Below are positions 9,004-17,890 of a stretch of 64,000 bases of DNA, one piece after another; the first letter of the stretch is position 1; every line of letters begins with the position of its first letter. The position numbers were made by a program, and so were the translations under genes. The notes beneath the pieces are model-generated. The model had not been told where the DNA came from. It saw nothing but the letters and a program-made list of their open reading frames with translations, and did no database searches. The stretch is from Bifidobacterium vespertilionis (GTDB taxonomy: Bacteria; Actinomycetota; Actinomycetes; Actinomycetales; Bifidobacteriaceae), in contig NZ_RZNZ01000010.1 in the NCBI RefSeq assembly GCF_008698145.1, forward strand, positions 53,685 to 117,684, written 5' to 3'.

Positions 9004-9921
9004 ATGTTCGAGATTCGCCACGAACCGTCACCTCGCCAGATCATGCGCCACCAGGCTTGGCGGCTCCAGCAATCCGCACTCGCGCAATGCCGCGAAGCCA
9101 ACCGCGCAATCGGGAACGAGGCCAACCCGACATACGGCCTCTCGACGGGCCTCAATCTTCTTGGCCGTCCCACGCCGGAGTCATTCACCCTGCCGGACGA
9201 TCGCCCATATGCGATCTTCCCATCCCCGGCGGAATCGCGGAAGATGAACGGCATCGTCGCCAATCGATCATGGAAACCCCTCGGGCTCGACACCTCAACG
9301 GTCACGATCGACGCCGTTCGCTGCGAATCGGCGCCCGCCGTCTTCGCGCACATGTCCCACCATTGCTCGCTCGAGGATCTCGTTGCGATCGGTGACTCGT
9401 TTATGTGCCGCGATCGTATGTTGCGCCGATGCACATATGAACAGCTGGAGATCTTCCTCAACCGATGCGGACGATTCGTGGGCCGCCCCGAAGCCATACG
9501 GGCGTTGCGCCTGGTCCGCGCCAACACCGATTCGCCCGCGGAAACCCGATTGCGCCTTCTCGCCATGCGCTTCGGACTGCCCTGCCCCCAGACGGATATC
9601 ATCATCGCCAAGGAACCCCGGGAAATCAGATTGGATTTGGGGTGGGCGAAATACCGCGTGGGCCTTGAATATCAGGGATCGCATCACCGGGACCAATTCG
9701 ACGACGACCTGTACCGAGCCAATCTGATCATCGTGCAGGGCTGGAAGGTGCTTCAGGTCACCAACGAGATGATCCGATTTTTCCAATCGGCGCATGAGCT
9801 GTTCGAGTATGTGGCATATCTGCTGCGCAAGGCTGGGATGGATGTCGGCCATGTGCCGCAACAGCCGATGACGGTCAGGGAGATTTCCCGCAAACCGGCG
9901 GGGCGTCCGCATAAAGGTTGA
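9004..9921 (+). CDS. DUF559/Vsr-like endonuclease-fold protein
   Basis: 305 residues. The C-terminal third has the restriction-endonuclease-like pattern of DUF559 proteins: SPAETRLRLLAMRFGLPCPQ, IRLDLGWAKYRVGLEYQG (Asp and Glu of a PD-(D/E)XK-like site), then a helix and WKVLQVT. The N-terminal part is alpha-helical with Cys/His residues and has no clear domain. Such genes are common in actinobacteria as single genes, and their role is not established; DNA repair or self-defence is often suggested. GAGGGTGATATAACG precedes the ATG. It is bracketed by copies A/B and C of the 75-bp palindromic element. Confidence 0.75.
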   Translation: MFEIRHEPSPRQIMRHQAWRLQQSALAQCREANRAIGNEANPTYGLSTGLNLLGRPTPESFTLPDDRPYAIFPSPAESRKMNGIVANRSWKPLGLDTSTVTIDAVRCESAPAVFAHMSHHCSLEDLVAIGDSFMCRDRMLRRCTYEQLEIFLNRCGRFVGRPEAIRALRLVRANTDSPAETRLRLLAMRFGLPCPQTDIIIAKEPREIRLDLGWAKYRVGLEYQGSHHRDQFDDDLYRANLIIVQGWKVLQVTNEMIRFFQSAHELFEYVAYLLRKAGMDVGHVPQQPMTVREISRKPAGRPHKG

Positions 9922-9977
9922 GAGACGGATTTCCCCGGGACCCTTCCCCCGGACCTTATCCGGTCCATTCCCTTCGA

Positions 9978-10052
9978 ACCACGGAAGGGGCATATTTTCA
10001 TCCAGCGCATTGGAATCAGGCCGATCCCAGAAAAATGCGGCCCTTCCGTGGT
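9978..10052. repeat. 75-bp palindromic element, copy C
   Basis: ACCACGGAA at 9978-9986 and TTCCGTGGT at 10044-10052 with GGGGCATATTTTC in the left arm. Third copy of the family, lying between the DUF559 gene and the YesL-like gene. Confidence 0.8.
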
Positions 10053-10104
10053 CGGCGCGGTCCCGGACCAACACCGGTCCGACACCGAGCGGACACCAAC
10101 CCGA

Positions 10105-10992
10105 CTACTGCATGATGTCCGCCCCGCCGCGCCAGAAGGACGACTTGGGACGGCGGGACTTGGCGTCGGCGCCCACGGAGTACATGTCGCGGATGCGTTT
10201 GTCGCCGCTTTCGACGGCCATCTGCGCGAAGAGGATCTGCGCCTGCCAGCGGGCGGCCGAGTACTCGATGTAGAAGATCAGGCCGGTGCCGAGCAGCAGG
10301 ACCAGGATGGGGTTCCACATCACGCCCCACACGAAGCCGACCATGACCAGCAGCGCGATGATCAGCGCCAGCCATCGGCGCACGGACAGGAGGATCGCGC
10401 TCTTCATGACGTTCAGCCACTTGGCCTTGGGGTATTCGACGATGATCACGAGCCCCACAAAGTACGCCTGGAGGAAGATCGCCATGACCACCACGAGCAC
10501 CGGCATGAGGATGGCACCCCACGTGAACTGCTGGGTGATCTGCAGGTCGTAGCCGAACGCGAAGATCACCAGGCAGCAGCTGAAGCCGACCGCGAGGGCC
10601 CGCAGGAACAGCTGCTTGTAGGCGCGGAAGAACGGGCGGAAGATGGCGGTCACGCGGTCCGACGGCACATAGGGCTTCGCGATCCAGTCCGGCGGGAAGT
10701 TCGGGTCCTTGAGGTTGTCGTCGTAGAGCTTGATGCGCAGTTCGGCGTCGCGCGAGTTGAAGGTGGGCTGATCGCGGAAGATCGCGAACATGGCCGCGAA
10801 GCTGGGCGCGCTCAGCGCCAGGGCCAGCGCGTAGGTGGGATAGAACGTGAGCGGCACGCGCAGCACGAACAGCACGGTGAGCGGCAGCGCGCACAGCAGG
10901 GTGAGCCAGCCGACCATGAGCATCAGGTAGATGCTGTTCGCCACGGTGGTGAAGGTCTTGTTGAACGTTTGCTTGCTGAATGATGACGCCAT
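10105..10992 (-). CDS. YesL/DUF624-family membrane protein
   Basis: 295 residues with an N-terminal cytoplasmic stretch (SKQTFNKTFTTVANSIYLML) and about five to six hydrophobic segments (near residues 20-65, 140-160, 165-190, 215-250). This fits the DUF624 family, whose genes usually accompany CUT1 sugar ABC transporters. Biochemical role unknown. It reads in the same direction as the ABC genes at 11.3-14.8 kb but is separated from them by 350 bp with two strong hairpins, so it may have its own transcription. AAGGTAGG precedes the ATG. Confidence 0.8.
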   Translation of the reverse strand: MASSFSKQTFNKTFTTVANSIYLMLMVGWLTLLCALPLTVLFVLRVPLTFYPTYALALALSAPSFAAMFAIFRDQPTFNSRDAELRIKLYDDNLKDPNFPPDWIAKPYVPSDRVTAIFRPFFRAYKQLFLRALAVGFSCCLVIFAFGYDLQITQQFTWGAILMPVLVVVMAIFLQAYFVGLVIIVEYPKAKWLNVMKSAILLSVRRWLALIIALLVMVGFVWGVMWNPILVLLLGTGLIFYIEYSAARWQAQILFAQMAVESGDKRIRDMYSVGADAKSRRPKSSFWRGGADIMQ

Positions 10993-11098
10993 TGTGCCTA
11001 CCTTACGCGGCCGTCAGGAAGCCGGCTGGGATCCGACGCGGGGACGGGCGGCGACCCGCATGGGCCGGACGATGATTGCAACGATTACCTACGGATAT

Positions 11099-11142
11099 AA
11101 GAATAGGTCCCTCCCCCGATTGGGAGGAAGGGACCTGTTCTT
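11099..11142. terminator. Long hairpin upstream of the YesL-like gene
   Basis: AAGAATAGGTCCCT at the left pairs with AGGGACCTGTTCTT at the right with one mismatch, plus an internal CCC/GGG stem. It lies between the permease gene and the YesL-like gene and may end the ABC transcript. The remaining intergenic DNA (10993-11342) holds only smaller stem-loops. Confidence 0.55.
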
Positions 11143-11301
11143 GGGGATGATGTCACGGACATCGGTGGGGCGGGTGGGGGCCGTACGGGCTCGCCTTCGG
11201 CAAGAAGACAATTGACGGCATCGCCTTCGGCCCCTGCAATTAAGGACTCGCCCTACGGGCGAGACTCAATCCAACCTTCGCGGCCTTGGCGGCCGCTCAG
11301 G

Positions 11302-11346
11302 CTGACGCCTATGGACAGCCCACCGGGCTGTCCATTACGGCGTCAG
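11302..11346 (-). terminator. Hairpin at the 3' end of the second permease gene
   Basis: CTGACGCC (11302-11309) pairs with GGCGTCAG (11339-11346), and inside it TGGACAGCCC pairs with GGGCTGTCCA. The structure overlaps the stop codon of the permease gene; no U tract is present. Confidence 0.6.
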
Positions 11347-12251
11347 CCCTTCATACCACTCGTCGCGATGCCCTCGACGAACTGCTTCTGACCGATCAGG
11401 AAGACGATCAGGATAGGAATGACGGAGATGACGGAGCCGGTCATGATCATGGCGTAGTCGGCGGAGTACTGGCCGATGAACGTCTTCAGACCCAGCTGGA
11501 TGGTCCACAGCTTGTTGTTGCGCAAGTAGATCAACGGGCCCATGTAGTCGTTCCACGTGTTGGTGAACGTGATGATGGCCAGGGCGGCGATCGACGGACC
11601 GGATAGCGGCAGGATGATCCTGCGGTAGATGCCCCACTCCGACAGGCCATCCAAGCGGGCGGCCTCGGACAGCTCGTCCGGGATGGTGTCGTAGAACTGC
11701 TTCATCATGAACACGCCGAACGCACCGAACGCCTGCAGGAGGATGATGGACCAGCGGGTGTTGGCGATGCCCATGGCCGCCAGCATCTTGTACTGCGGGA
11801 CCATGTAGGACTGCCACGGGACGGCCATGGTGGCGATGTAGATCAGGAACAGGGTGGCGCGGCCGCGGAACTGGATCTTCGAGAAGCCATACGCGGCGAA
11901 GGAGCCGGTGAAGACCTGCAGGAACGTCACGCAGATGGCGAAGAAGATCGTGTTGCCGGTCCACAGGCCCATCTCGGCCTTGGTCCAGATCTCAATGTAG
12001 TTCTCCCAGTGCCACACCGAGGGGAACCACTGGATCGGGACCATGTAGACCTCGTTGTTCGGCTTGACGGCCGACAGGAACATCCACACGAACGGCAGGA
12101 CCATGAACACGGCCAGGAAGAGCATGCAGGCGTAGCCGATAATGGTGCCCACGATCTTGGCAGGGCTCACGGGCTGCTTGTTGAACGGAATGTCCGCGGA
12201 ACCGGAGGGAGCGCCCTTCACGGCGACGGGCGAGGAAGTCACACTCGTCAT
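11343..12251 (-). CDS. CUT1 sugar ABC transporter permease (MalG-type)
   Basis: 302 residues with six membrane segments and the EAA loop that contacts the ATPase (EAARLDGLSEWGIYRRIILP). The N-terminal ~30 residues are cytoplasmic and Ser/Pro-rich. Its ATG lies 1 bp after the stop of the upstream permease, so the pair is co-translated. No ATPase gene is present in this operon, so it probably shares a genome-wide MsiK/MalK-type ATPase, as other actinobacterial CUT1 systems do. Substrate inferred below for the binding protein. Confidence 0.93.
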   Translation of the reverse strand: MTSVTSSPVAVKGAPSGSADIPFNKQPVSPAKIVGTIIGYACMLFLAVFMVLPFVWMFLSAVKPNNEVYMVPIQWFPSVWHWENYIEIWTKAEMGLWTGNTIFFAICVTFLQVFTGSFAAYGFSKIQFRGRATLFLIYIATMAVPWQSYMVPQYKMLAAMGIANTRWSIILLQAFGAFGVFMMKQFYDTIPDELSEAARLDGLSEWGIYRRIILPLSGPSIAALAIITFTNTWNDYMGPLIYLRNNKLWTIQLGLKTFIGQYSADYAMIMTGSVISVIPILIVFLIGQKQFVEGIATSGMKG

Positions 12252-12252
12252 C

Positions 12253-13194
12253 TCACTTCTCCTTGTGGTTGTTGTACATGAACTGGATGATGGTCACGAT
12301 CATGCACAGGATGAACAGGACCAGCGAGACCGTGCCGGAGTAACCGAAGTTGCCGTTGGTGAAGGCCTGCAGGTAGACGTACTGGGCGAGCACGTAGGTG
12401 GCGTCGCCGGGGCCGCCGTTGGTCATGACCAAGGTCAGATCGAGGATCTTGAAGGAGCCGATGGTCAGGGTGACCATCACGAAGAACAGGGTCGGGCGCA
12501 TGCACGGGACCGTGATCTTCCAGAAGCGCTGCCAGCCGTTCGCGCCGTCGACCTGGGCGGCCTCGTAAAGCTCGGACGGGATGGTCTGGAGGCCTGCGAG
12601 CAGCAGAATCATGAAGTAACCGACCTCACGCCAGGTGGCAACGATGATCACGCCCGGCATGGCCCACTCGGTGGTGGAGAACCAGCCCGGGGCCCAGCCG
12701 CGGGTGAAGATGCGGATGAACTGGTTGACCACACCGGCGTTCGGGTCGAACAGCATGCTCCAGACCTGGGCGGCGGCGACGATCGAGGTGATGTACGGGA
12801 AGAAGGCGATGGTGCGGAAGAATGCCTTGCCCTTGAGCTTGGAGTTCAGGATGACGGCCAGGCCGAAGGCGATGACCAGCGTCAGCGGGATGTGCACCAC
12901 GGCGTAGTAGATGGTCTGCCAGAACGAGTGCTTGAACTGGTCGTCCCTGAACAGTCGGGCCCAGTTCTCCAGGCCGTTGAACTTCGGCATGCCAAACGCG
13001 CTCCACTTGGAGAACGCGATGTAGAACAGCGACAGCACGGGTCCCAGAACCAGGAACAGGAAGCCGATGAAGTTGGGCGCGATGAACAGCAAACCGTTGC
13101 GCAGGTTCCTGCGGCCGATCGCGTTCGTCGTCAATTCACCGCCCTTCGACTTCCTTGCCGGCGCCGAAGCCGGCTTGCTTGCTACATCACTCAT
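12253..13194 (-). CDS. CUT1 sugar ABC transporter permease (MalF-type)
   Basis: 313 residues with the MalF-type pattern: a cytoplasmic head, LLFIAPNFIGFLFLVLGPVL as the first membrane segment, and an EAA loop (EAAQVDGANGWQRFWKITVP) near residues 215-235. GGAGG sits upstream of the ATG. It is the second gene after the binding protein; a terminator hairpin between the two (13319-13356) suggests the permeases are made at a lower level. Confidence 0.93.
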   Translation of the reverse strand: MSDVASKPASAPARKSKGGELTTNAIGRRNLRNGLLFIAPNFIGFLFLVLGPVLSLFYIAFSKWSAFGMPKFNGLENWARLFRDDQFKHSFWQTIYYAVVHIPLTLVIAFGLAVILNSKLKGKAFFRTIAFFPYITSIVAAAQVWSMLFDPNAGVVNQFIRIFTRGWAPGWFSTTEWAMPGVIIVATWREVGYFMILLLAGLQTIPSELYEAAQVDGANGWQRFWKITVPCMRPTLFFVMVTLTIGSFKILDLTLVMTNGGPGDATYVLAQYVYLQAFTNGNFGYSGTVSLVLFILCMIVTIIQFMYNNHKEK

Positions 13195-13238
13195 TGGAAT
13201 ACTCCTCCCTTAAACCCTTTCCATCGTTTGGGGAAAAT

Positions 13239-13272
13239 CAATGTGTAGTCGATCGATGCGTTGACTACATTG
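13239..13272. promoter_or_regulatory. 34-bp inverted repeat upstream of the permease genes
   Basis: CAATGTgTAGTC and GACTACATTG flank a 12-bp centre. It is followed at 13274-13297 by two AACGTT-centred sites (GGAACGTTG, GAAACGTTT) resembling LacI-family half sites. It could be an operator or a stem in the leader of the permease mRNA. Confidence 0.4.
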
Positions 13273-13312
13273 TGGAACGTTGATTGTGAAACGTTTAGGC
13301 GTTATAAGCATT

Positions 13313-13356
13313 GAAAAAGCGGGCCGTGAGTTCAATTGTGATGACACACGACCCGC
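13313..13356 (-). terminator. Intra-operon terminator between binding protein and permeases
   Basis: On the minus strand GCGGGTCGTGTG pairs with the CACGGCCCGC segment and is followed immediately by TTTTT. It should end most transcripts after the binding-protein gene. Confidence 0.65.
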
Positions 13357-13374
13357 CTGATTTGGTCATATGGA

Positions 13375-13406
13375 CCGGGGCTGCGGATCCATTCCTTCAG
13401 CCCCGG
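13375..13406 (-). terminator. Hairpin just after the binding-protein gene
   Basis: CCGGGGCTG (13375-13383) pairs with CAGCCCCGG (13398-13406), 12 bp past the stop codon. It probably stabilises the binding-protein mRNA 3' end. Confidence 0.55.
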
Positions 13407-13417
13407 CGGTTCAGGAC

Positions 13418-14779
13418 TCAGCCGAGGGCGGCGATGTCCTTGTTGGCGGTGGCGACGGCGTCGTCCACGGAAGCGGTCTTGGTGAGGATGCTGGACATCA
13501 TGATCTTCAGCTTCTCCTGGATATCGTTGGTCTTCTTGTCAACGAAGTTCTCAGGACGGGTGTCGTGCTCCTGCCAAGCCTTCTTGGACAGCTCGTCGTT
13601 GGCCATGCCGTCCACACCGAAGTAGGTGTCGGTCACGGAGTCGGAGAAGTAGGCCGGGGTGGTGGCGATGGCGGCCAGAGCCTTGGCGCCGCCCTCACCG
13701 GAAGCCCACTTGACGAACTCGACGGCGGCGGCCAGCTTGTCGCCGGTGGCGCCGGCGGACACGGCCAGACCGGTCGGGTCGGCGAAGGTGATCGGCTTGC
13801 CGGACTCGCTCTTCACGTTCGGGTTCTGCGGGATCGGAGCCATGCCCCACTCGAACTTATTGGCGTCGCCGGACTTCTGCTGGGACACGAGGGTGGCGGC
13901 GTACCAGGAGCCCATGGGCAGCATGGCGGCCTTCTCGGTGCCGAACTGGGCCTGGTACTGGACCTTGCTGGAGGTGACGGTGTTGTAGTCAACGGTCAGC
14001 TTCTCGTCCTGGGCCTTGAGGAACACGTTGTTGTACATGTCCTTCATGTAGCTGTAGTCGCCGGACAGGAAGTTCTTCTTGGCGCCGTCGGAGGTGGCCG
14101 CGGACTGCGCGGTGGTGAAGGACTGCGTGACGGACTGCCAAGAGGTGTGGTGGTAGGTCGGGTAGACAGAGTTGGCGTCGTAGCCGGCAGCCGGCAGCTT
14201 GGTCTTAAGCTCCTCGGCGGCCTTCATGTAGTCGTCCCAAGTCCAGGTGCCGTCCGGGACGGCCACGCCGGCCTTCTCGAACATGGTCTTGTTGTAGAAC
14301 AGGATCCAGGAATCCTGACGGTACGGCATGGCGTAGTACTTGCCGTCCAGGTTGTACTGGGAGATGTCGATGTTCTTGTCGTTCTTGTAGCCTTCCGCGA
14401 TGGAGGTCAGGTCCGCGAGGCCCTGGGAATCGACCGCGTAGGTGTAGTACTTCTGGAGGTTCTTGATCGGGAAGACCTCGGGGGCGTTGCCGCCGGAAAG
14501 GTCGGTGGTCAGCTGGGTGTCGTAGTCGTCCGCGGAGTACTCGTGGATGGTGACCTTGACGTTCGGGTGCTCCTTGTTGAAGGCGTCGACCAGCGTCTGG
14601 AACTCCGGGGTGGACTTCAGCGACCAGCCGGCGAAGCTGATCTCGACCTGCTTGGAGTCGTCCAGCGTCGCGTTCTTCACATCGTCGGCGGTGTTGCCAC
14701 TGCCACCGCCGCAGGCGGCCAGTGCCATGGCGACGACGGAAGCGAGGGCGGCTGCCTTAACAGTGCGCGTGTACTTCAT
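13418..14779 (-). CDS. Sugar ABC transporter substrate-binding lipoprotein
   Basis: 453 residues with a lipoprotein signal peptide ending in LAAC (Cys23), so it is anchored outside the membrane. The rest fits family-1 solute-binding proteins (SLKSTPEFQTLVDAFNKEHP, YAMPYRQDSWILFYNKTMFEKAG, FVKWASGEGGAKALA). It heads the operon with two permeases; the order and the intra-operon terminator suggest it is made in excess. It neighbours a LacI regulator and the glucuronate pathway, so a uronic acid or uronide-containing glycan is a reasonable guess for the ligand, but the sequence does not prove it. AAAGGAAC precedes the ATG. Confidence 0.92.
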   Translation of the reverse strand: MKYTRTVKAAALASVVAMALAACGGGSGNTADDVKNATLDDSKQVEISFAGWSLKSTPEFQTLVDAFNKEHPNVKVTIHEYSADDYDTQLTTDLSGGNAPEVFPIKNLQKYYTYAVDSQGLADLTSIAEGYKNDKNIDISQYNLDGKYYAMPYRQDSWILFYNKTMFEKAGVAVPDGTWTWDDYMKAAEELKTKLPAAGYDANSVYPTYHHTSWQSVTQSFTTAQSAATSDGAKKNFLSGDYSYMKDMYNNVFLKAQDEKLTVDYNTVTSSKVQYQAQFGTEKAAMLPMGSWYAATLVSQQKSGDANKFEWGMAPIPQNPNVKSESGKPITFADPTGLAVSAGATGDKLAAAVEFVKWASGEGGAKALAAIATTPAYFSDSVTDTYFGVDGMANDELSKKAWQEHDTRPENFVDKKTNDIQEKLKIMMSSILTKTASVDDAVATANKDIAALG

Positions 14780-14798
14780 GATGTTCCTTTCATCCTTC

Positions 14799-14899
14799 CT
14801 AGCATCTTTGCTAAGACCGGAACCTCTCGCTGCTACGCGATCCGTTCCGCTCTTGGTTATTACTATAACCCACCCATGCGATCACTTCTGATCGTTGCC
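14799..14899 (-). promoter_or_regulatory. Promoter and operator candidates of the ABC operon
   Basis: The sequence TAGCATCTTTGCTAA (14800-14814) is an imperfect dyad between promoter and start. GGTTATTACTATAACC (14855-14870) is a perfect dyad containing TATAGT as a possible -10 on the minus strand. ATCGTTGCC at 14891-14899 recurs in inverse orientation upstream of uxaC (16359-16367). The rest of 14780-15152 shows no gene. Confidence 0.4.
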
Positions 14900-15152
14900 A
14901 TCATTTGCCTTGACTATTTCTGGAAGACACTCGTGGATTATTCCATGAAATCATTGGAATTTCAACGATTTTGGCTTATTTCGAGGCTTTTGAAGCATGA
15001 TCACTCCGAACAGTTCCAATCATGAATCCTTTCAGAAACCGGTCAGGATTGATCAGTTTCGGGCGTGTCGCCGCCCTCCGGAGGGGATCCGCGGCCCATC
15101 CGGAGGCAGCATGCGGCGATCGGGAATGATCGGAGATGATCGTCCGGACGGA

Positions 15153-16217
15153 TCAGACCGCCGCCGGACCGGTGCTGGCGCGCGGCACGAAGGTGGAGTC
15201 CACCACCACCGGCTTCATGCCATCCTGGGACTTGATGCGGCGCAGACGTCCCACCAGCTCGTCCACCGCCAGCGAGGACGTCTCGCGGCGGGGCATCCGC
15301 ACGCTCGTCAGCGCCGGGGTGACCAGGGAGCTGACGGGGATGTCGTCGATGCCCACCACGGAGACCTGGCCGGGCACCGAGACGTGCTGGGCTCGCAGGG
15401 CGGCGATGAAGCCGATGGCGATCATGTCGTTGAAGGCCAGCACGGCCGTGGTGGGGTTCCTCAGGAACGGTTCGGCGCAACGGTAGCCGCCGGAGAACGA
15501 CGGGGCGTCCGACGGAATGCGCTTGAGCCGGATGCCGTGCACCGAGCACAGGGCGGTCATGATGCGCCAGCGCGTGCCCTCCTGCCAGCTGGTCTGCGGA
15601 CCGGATATATAGGTAACGTCCGTGTGGCCCAGCTGGGCAAGGTGGTTCACCGCCTCCTCCATACCGGTCTGCACGTTGCCGATGATCGATTTGACGCCGC
15701 GGATGGACCGGTTGAGGGCGATGACCGGCTTGGTCTCCGCGAGCTTGCGGATGGCCGAATCCGATCGGCGCGACGAACCGAGGATGATGCCGTCCACATG
15801 GCTGCGCGCGATCTCCACCGCGTTCTTCTCGATCGCCCCGCTCTCCTCCGAATCGATCACCAGCAGGCCGTAGCCCAAGTCCAGACAGCGGTGCTGGGCG
15901 GCCTTGACGTAGTCGGCGAAGATCGGGTTGGCCAGATCGGAGACGACGATGGCGATCTGGTCGGTGACCCCGCCGTTCGGATCGTACGAGGAAATGGGGG
16001 CGGCGCGGTAGCCCAGACGATCGGACACCTCGCGGATGCGTCTGGCGGTCTCGGCGCTCACACGGCCCGGACGGGCGAAGGCGCGCGACACGGTAGACGG
16101 GGAGACGCCCACCTCACGGGCCACGTCGCGGATGGTGACGCGGTGCTGCGCCCCATCGTCATGCAGGTTCCCGTCCTCCGCGGCCGCTTCCGTCTCCGTC
16201 CGATCGTCCTGCGCCAT
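15153..16217 (-). CDS. LacI-family transcriptional regulator
   Basis: 354 residues. An unusual ~25-residue acidic N-terminal tail precedes the LacI helix-turn-helix (VTIRDVAREVGVSPSTVSRA) and hinge helix (SAETARRIREVSDRLGY). The periplasmic-binding-protein-like sensor follows (DQIAIVVSDLANPIFADYV, VIALNRSI, VVGIDDIPVSSLVTPALTSV). ATG 16217 has GAGGGGAG upstream; a GTG at 16238 without a clear site is the alternative. It sits between the ABC operon and uxaC, divergent from uxaC, so it is the natural local regulator of uptake and uronate catabolism. The effector is unknown. Confidence 0.93.
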   Translation of the reverse strand: MAQDDRTETEAAAEDGNLHDDGAQHRVTIRDVAREVGVSPSTVSRAFARPGRVSAETARRIREVSDRLGYRAAPISSYDPNGGVTDQIAIVVSDLANPIFADYVKAAQHRCLDLGYGLLVIDSEESGAIEKNAVEIARSHVDGIILGSSRRSDSAIRKLAETKPVIALNRSIRGVKSIIGNVQTGMEEAVNHLAQLGHTDVTYISGPQTSWQEGTRWRIMTALCSVHGIRLKRIPSDAPSFSGGYRCAEPFLRNPTTAVLAFNDMIAIGFIAALRAQHVSVPGQVSVVGIDDIPVSSLVTPALTSVRMPRRETSSLAVDELVGRLRRIKSQDGMKPVVVDSTFVPRASTGPAAV

Positions 16218-16402
16218 GGCACTCCCCTCTGTTGACACCTATATATATGCTTCCCGCCGCGCCGTCCCAACCGGGAATCACGGCATATGGCAAACCAATA
16301 TACCGCGGGCGCGTGCACACCCATCTTAAGCCGGACCTGTCTTTTGCCGTCAAACCGTGGCAACGATGGGCAGCCGTCGCCTCAAGAACGGATAATGGAG
16401 GC
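16218..16402. promoter_or_regulatory. Divergent lacI-uxaC promoter region
   Basis: A TATATATA segment near 16241-16249 is the likely -10 of the regulator gene. GATAAT at 16391-16396 lies only 7 nt before the uxaC ATG. GGCAACGAT at 16359-16367 is the inverse of the ABC-promoter motif. Confidence 0.35.
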
Positions 16403-17821
16403 ATGACAACAACGAAGTATGATCTCAATCCCGATCGTCTCCTGCCCCCCGATCCGACCGAACGCGCCATCGCCCGCGACCTGTACGACGCGGTCAAGGA
16501 CCTGCCCATCATCTCCCCCCACGGCCACGTGCCGGTCCAGTGGTTCCACGACACGGACTACCACTTCTCCGACCCGACCAGCCTGTTCATCACCCCGGAC
16601 CACTACGTGACCCGCGTGATGCACTCGCAGGGCGTCCAGCTCAAGGACCTGGGCGTGAACCAGAAGGAGTTCACCCCCGAGCAGGCGCGCAACGCCTTCC
16701 TGATCTGGGGCCAGAACTGGTACGCCTACGCGGGCACCCCCATGCGCTACTGGTTCGAGGACGCGCTCCAGAACGTCTTCGACATCCATGAGAAGTTCGG
16801 CCCGGACACCGCCGGCCACATCTACGACGAGCTCAACGACCTGCTCAAGCAGCCGGAGTTCACCACCCGCGCGCTGGTCAAGAAGTTCAACATCGGCTTC
16901 ATCTCCACCACCGACGACACGCTGGACGACCTGCACCTGCACGACGAGACCAACGCGGATCCGGACTTCCCTGCCCGTCTGGCCCCGGCCTTCCGTCCGG
17001 ACGTCTACCTCGAGCCGCTGACCCCCGGCTGGGCCGAGCTCGTGGGCAAGCTGGGCGACGTGACCGGCGTGGACACCTCCACGTACGACGGCTTCACCAA
17101 GGCCCTGCGCAGCCGCCGCCTGTACTTCAAGGAGCACGGCGCGGTCCTGTCCGATCACTCCCACGCCGACGTGCGCACCGACCGCCTGAACGACGCCGAG
17201 GTCAACAAGCTGTACGCCGAGGCTCTGGCCGGCACCATCTCCGCTCAGGACGCCACCCGCCTGCGCCGCCACTTCTTCTCCGATCAGGTCATCATGGCCC
17301 AGGAGGACGGTCTGGTGATGACCGTGCACCCGCACGTCCACCGTTCCTACGATCCGGACAATCTGGCCGCCTACGGCAAGGACACCGGCGGCGACGTGCC
17401 CGCCAAGGCCGAGTTCACCGTGGACCTCAAGAACCTGCTCAACACCTACGGCAACAACCCGGACTTCCACTTCGTGGCCTTCACGATGGACGAGGATGTG
17501 TACTCCCGCGAGCTGGCCCCGCTGGCCGGCTTCTACCCGAGCCTGTACATCGGCGCCCCGTGGTGGTTCATCGACGCCCCGGAGCCGATCCTGCGCTACT
17601 ACGCGGAGGTCACCCCGAACGCCGGCTTCACCAAGCTGTCCGGCTTCATCGACGACACCCGCGCGCTGTGCTCCATCCCGGCCCGCCACGACATGAACCG
17701 CCGTCTGACGGCCCGCTACGTGGCCGGTCTGGTGGCCGATCATCGCCTGACCGCCGAGGAGGGCCGCCAGATCGTGGTCGACTCCGTCTCCACCCAGCCC
17801 TCCAAGGTCTTCAAGCTGTAG
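16403..17821 (+). CDS. uxaC: Glucuronate isomerase
   Basis: 472 residues, the normal length for UxaC. It isomerises D-glucuronate to D-fructuronate (or galacturonate to tagaturonate) as the first step of uronate catabolism. Family features are present: the metal-site PHGHVPVQWF near the N-terminus, ISTTDDTLDDL, the C-terminal WWFIDAPEPILRYYAE and ALCSIPARHDMNRR. The open frame extends upstream to 16232. ATG 16403 is chosen because the family N-terminus fits; GGAGG lies almost directly against it, and GATAAT 7 nt upstream raises the possibility of a leaderless mRNA. It is the first gene of the plus-strand uronate cluster. Confidence 0.95.
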   Translation: MTTTKYDLNPDRLLPPDPTERAIARDLYDAVKDLPIISPHGHVPVQWFHDTDYHFSDPTSLFITPDHYVTRVMHSQGVQLKDLGVNQKEFTPEQARNAFLIWGQNWYAYAGTPMRYWFEDALQNVFDIHEKFGPDTAGHIYDELNDLLKQPEFTTRALVKKFNIGFISTTDDTLDDLHLHDETNADPDFPARLAPAFRPDVYLEPLTPGWAELVGKLGDVTGVDTSTYDGFTKALRSRRLYFKEHGAVLSDHSHADVRTDRLNDAEVNKLYAEALAGTISAQDATRLRRHFFSDQVIMAQEDGLVMTVHPHVHRSYDPDNLAAYGKDTGGDVPAKAEFTVDLKNLLNTYGNNPDFHFVAFTMDEDVYSRELAPLAGFYPSLYIGAPWWFIDAPEPILRYYAEVTPNAGFTKLSGFIDDTRALCSIPARHDMNRRLTARYVAGLVADHRLTAEEGRQIVVDSVSTQPSKVFKL

Positions 17822-17890
17822 TCGATGCGGGCCGCGATCCCGGCCCGCGTTCTTTAGAACAAGCTTTCAAGAAAGGAACAACGCAACATC

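Noticed and set aside
8628..9611. 327-codon minus-strand frame
   Set aside because: It runs through two palindromic repeats and opposite the DUF559 gene; no family features.
16391..16403. Firm call of a leaderless uxaC mRNA
   Set aside because: GATAAT is well placed but no -35 is visible and a GGAGG also exists; left as a possibility in the gene entry.
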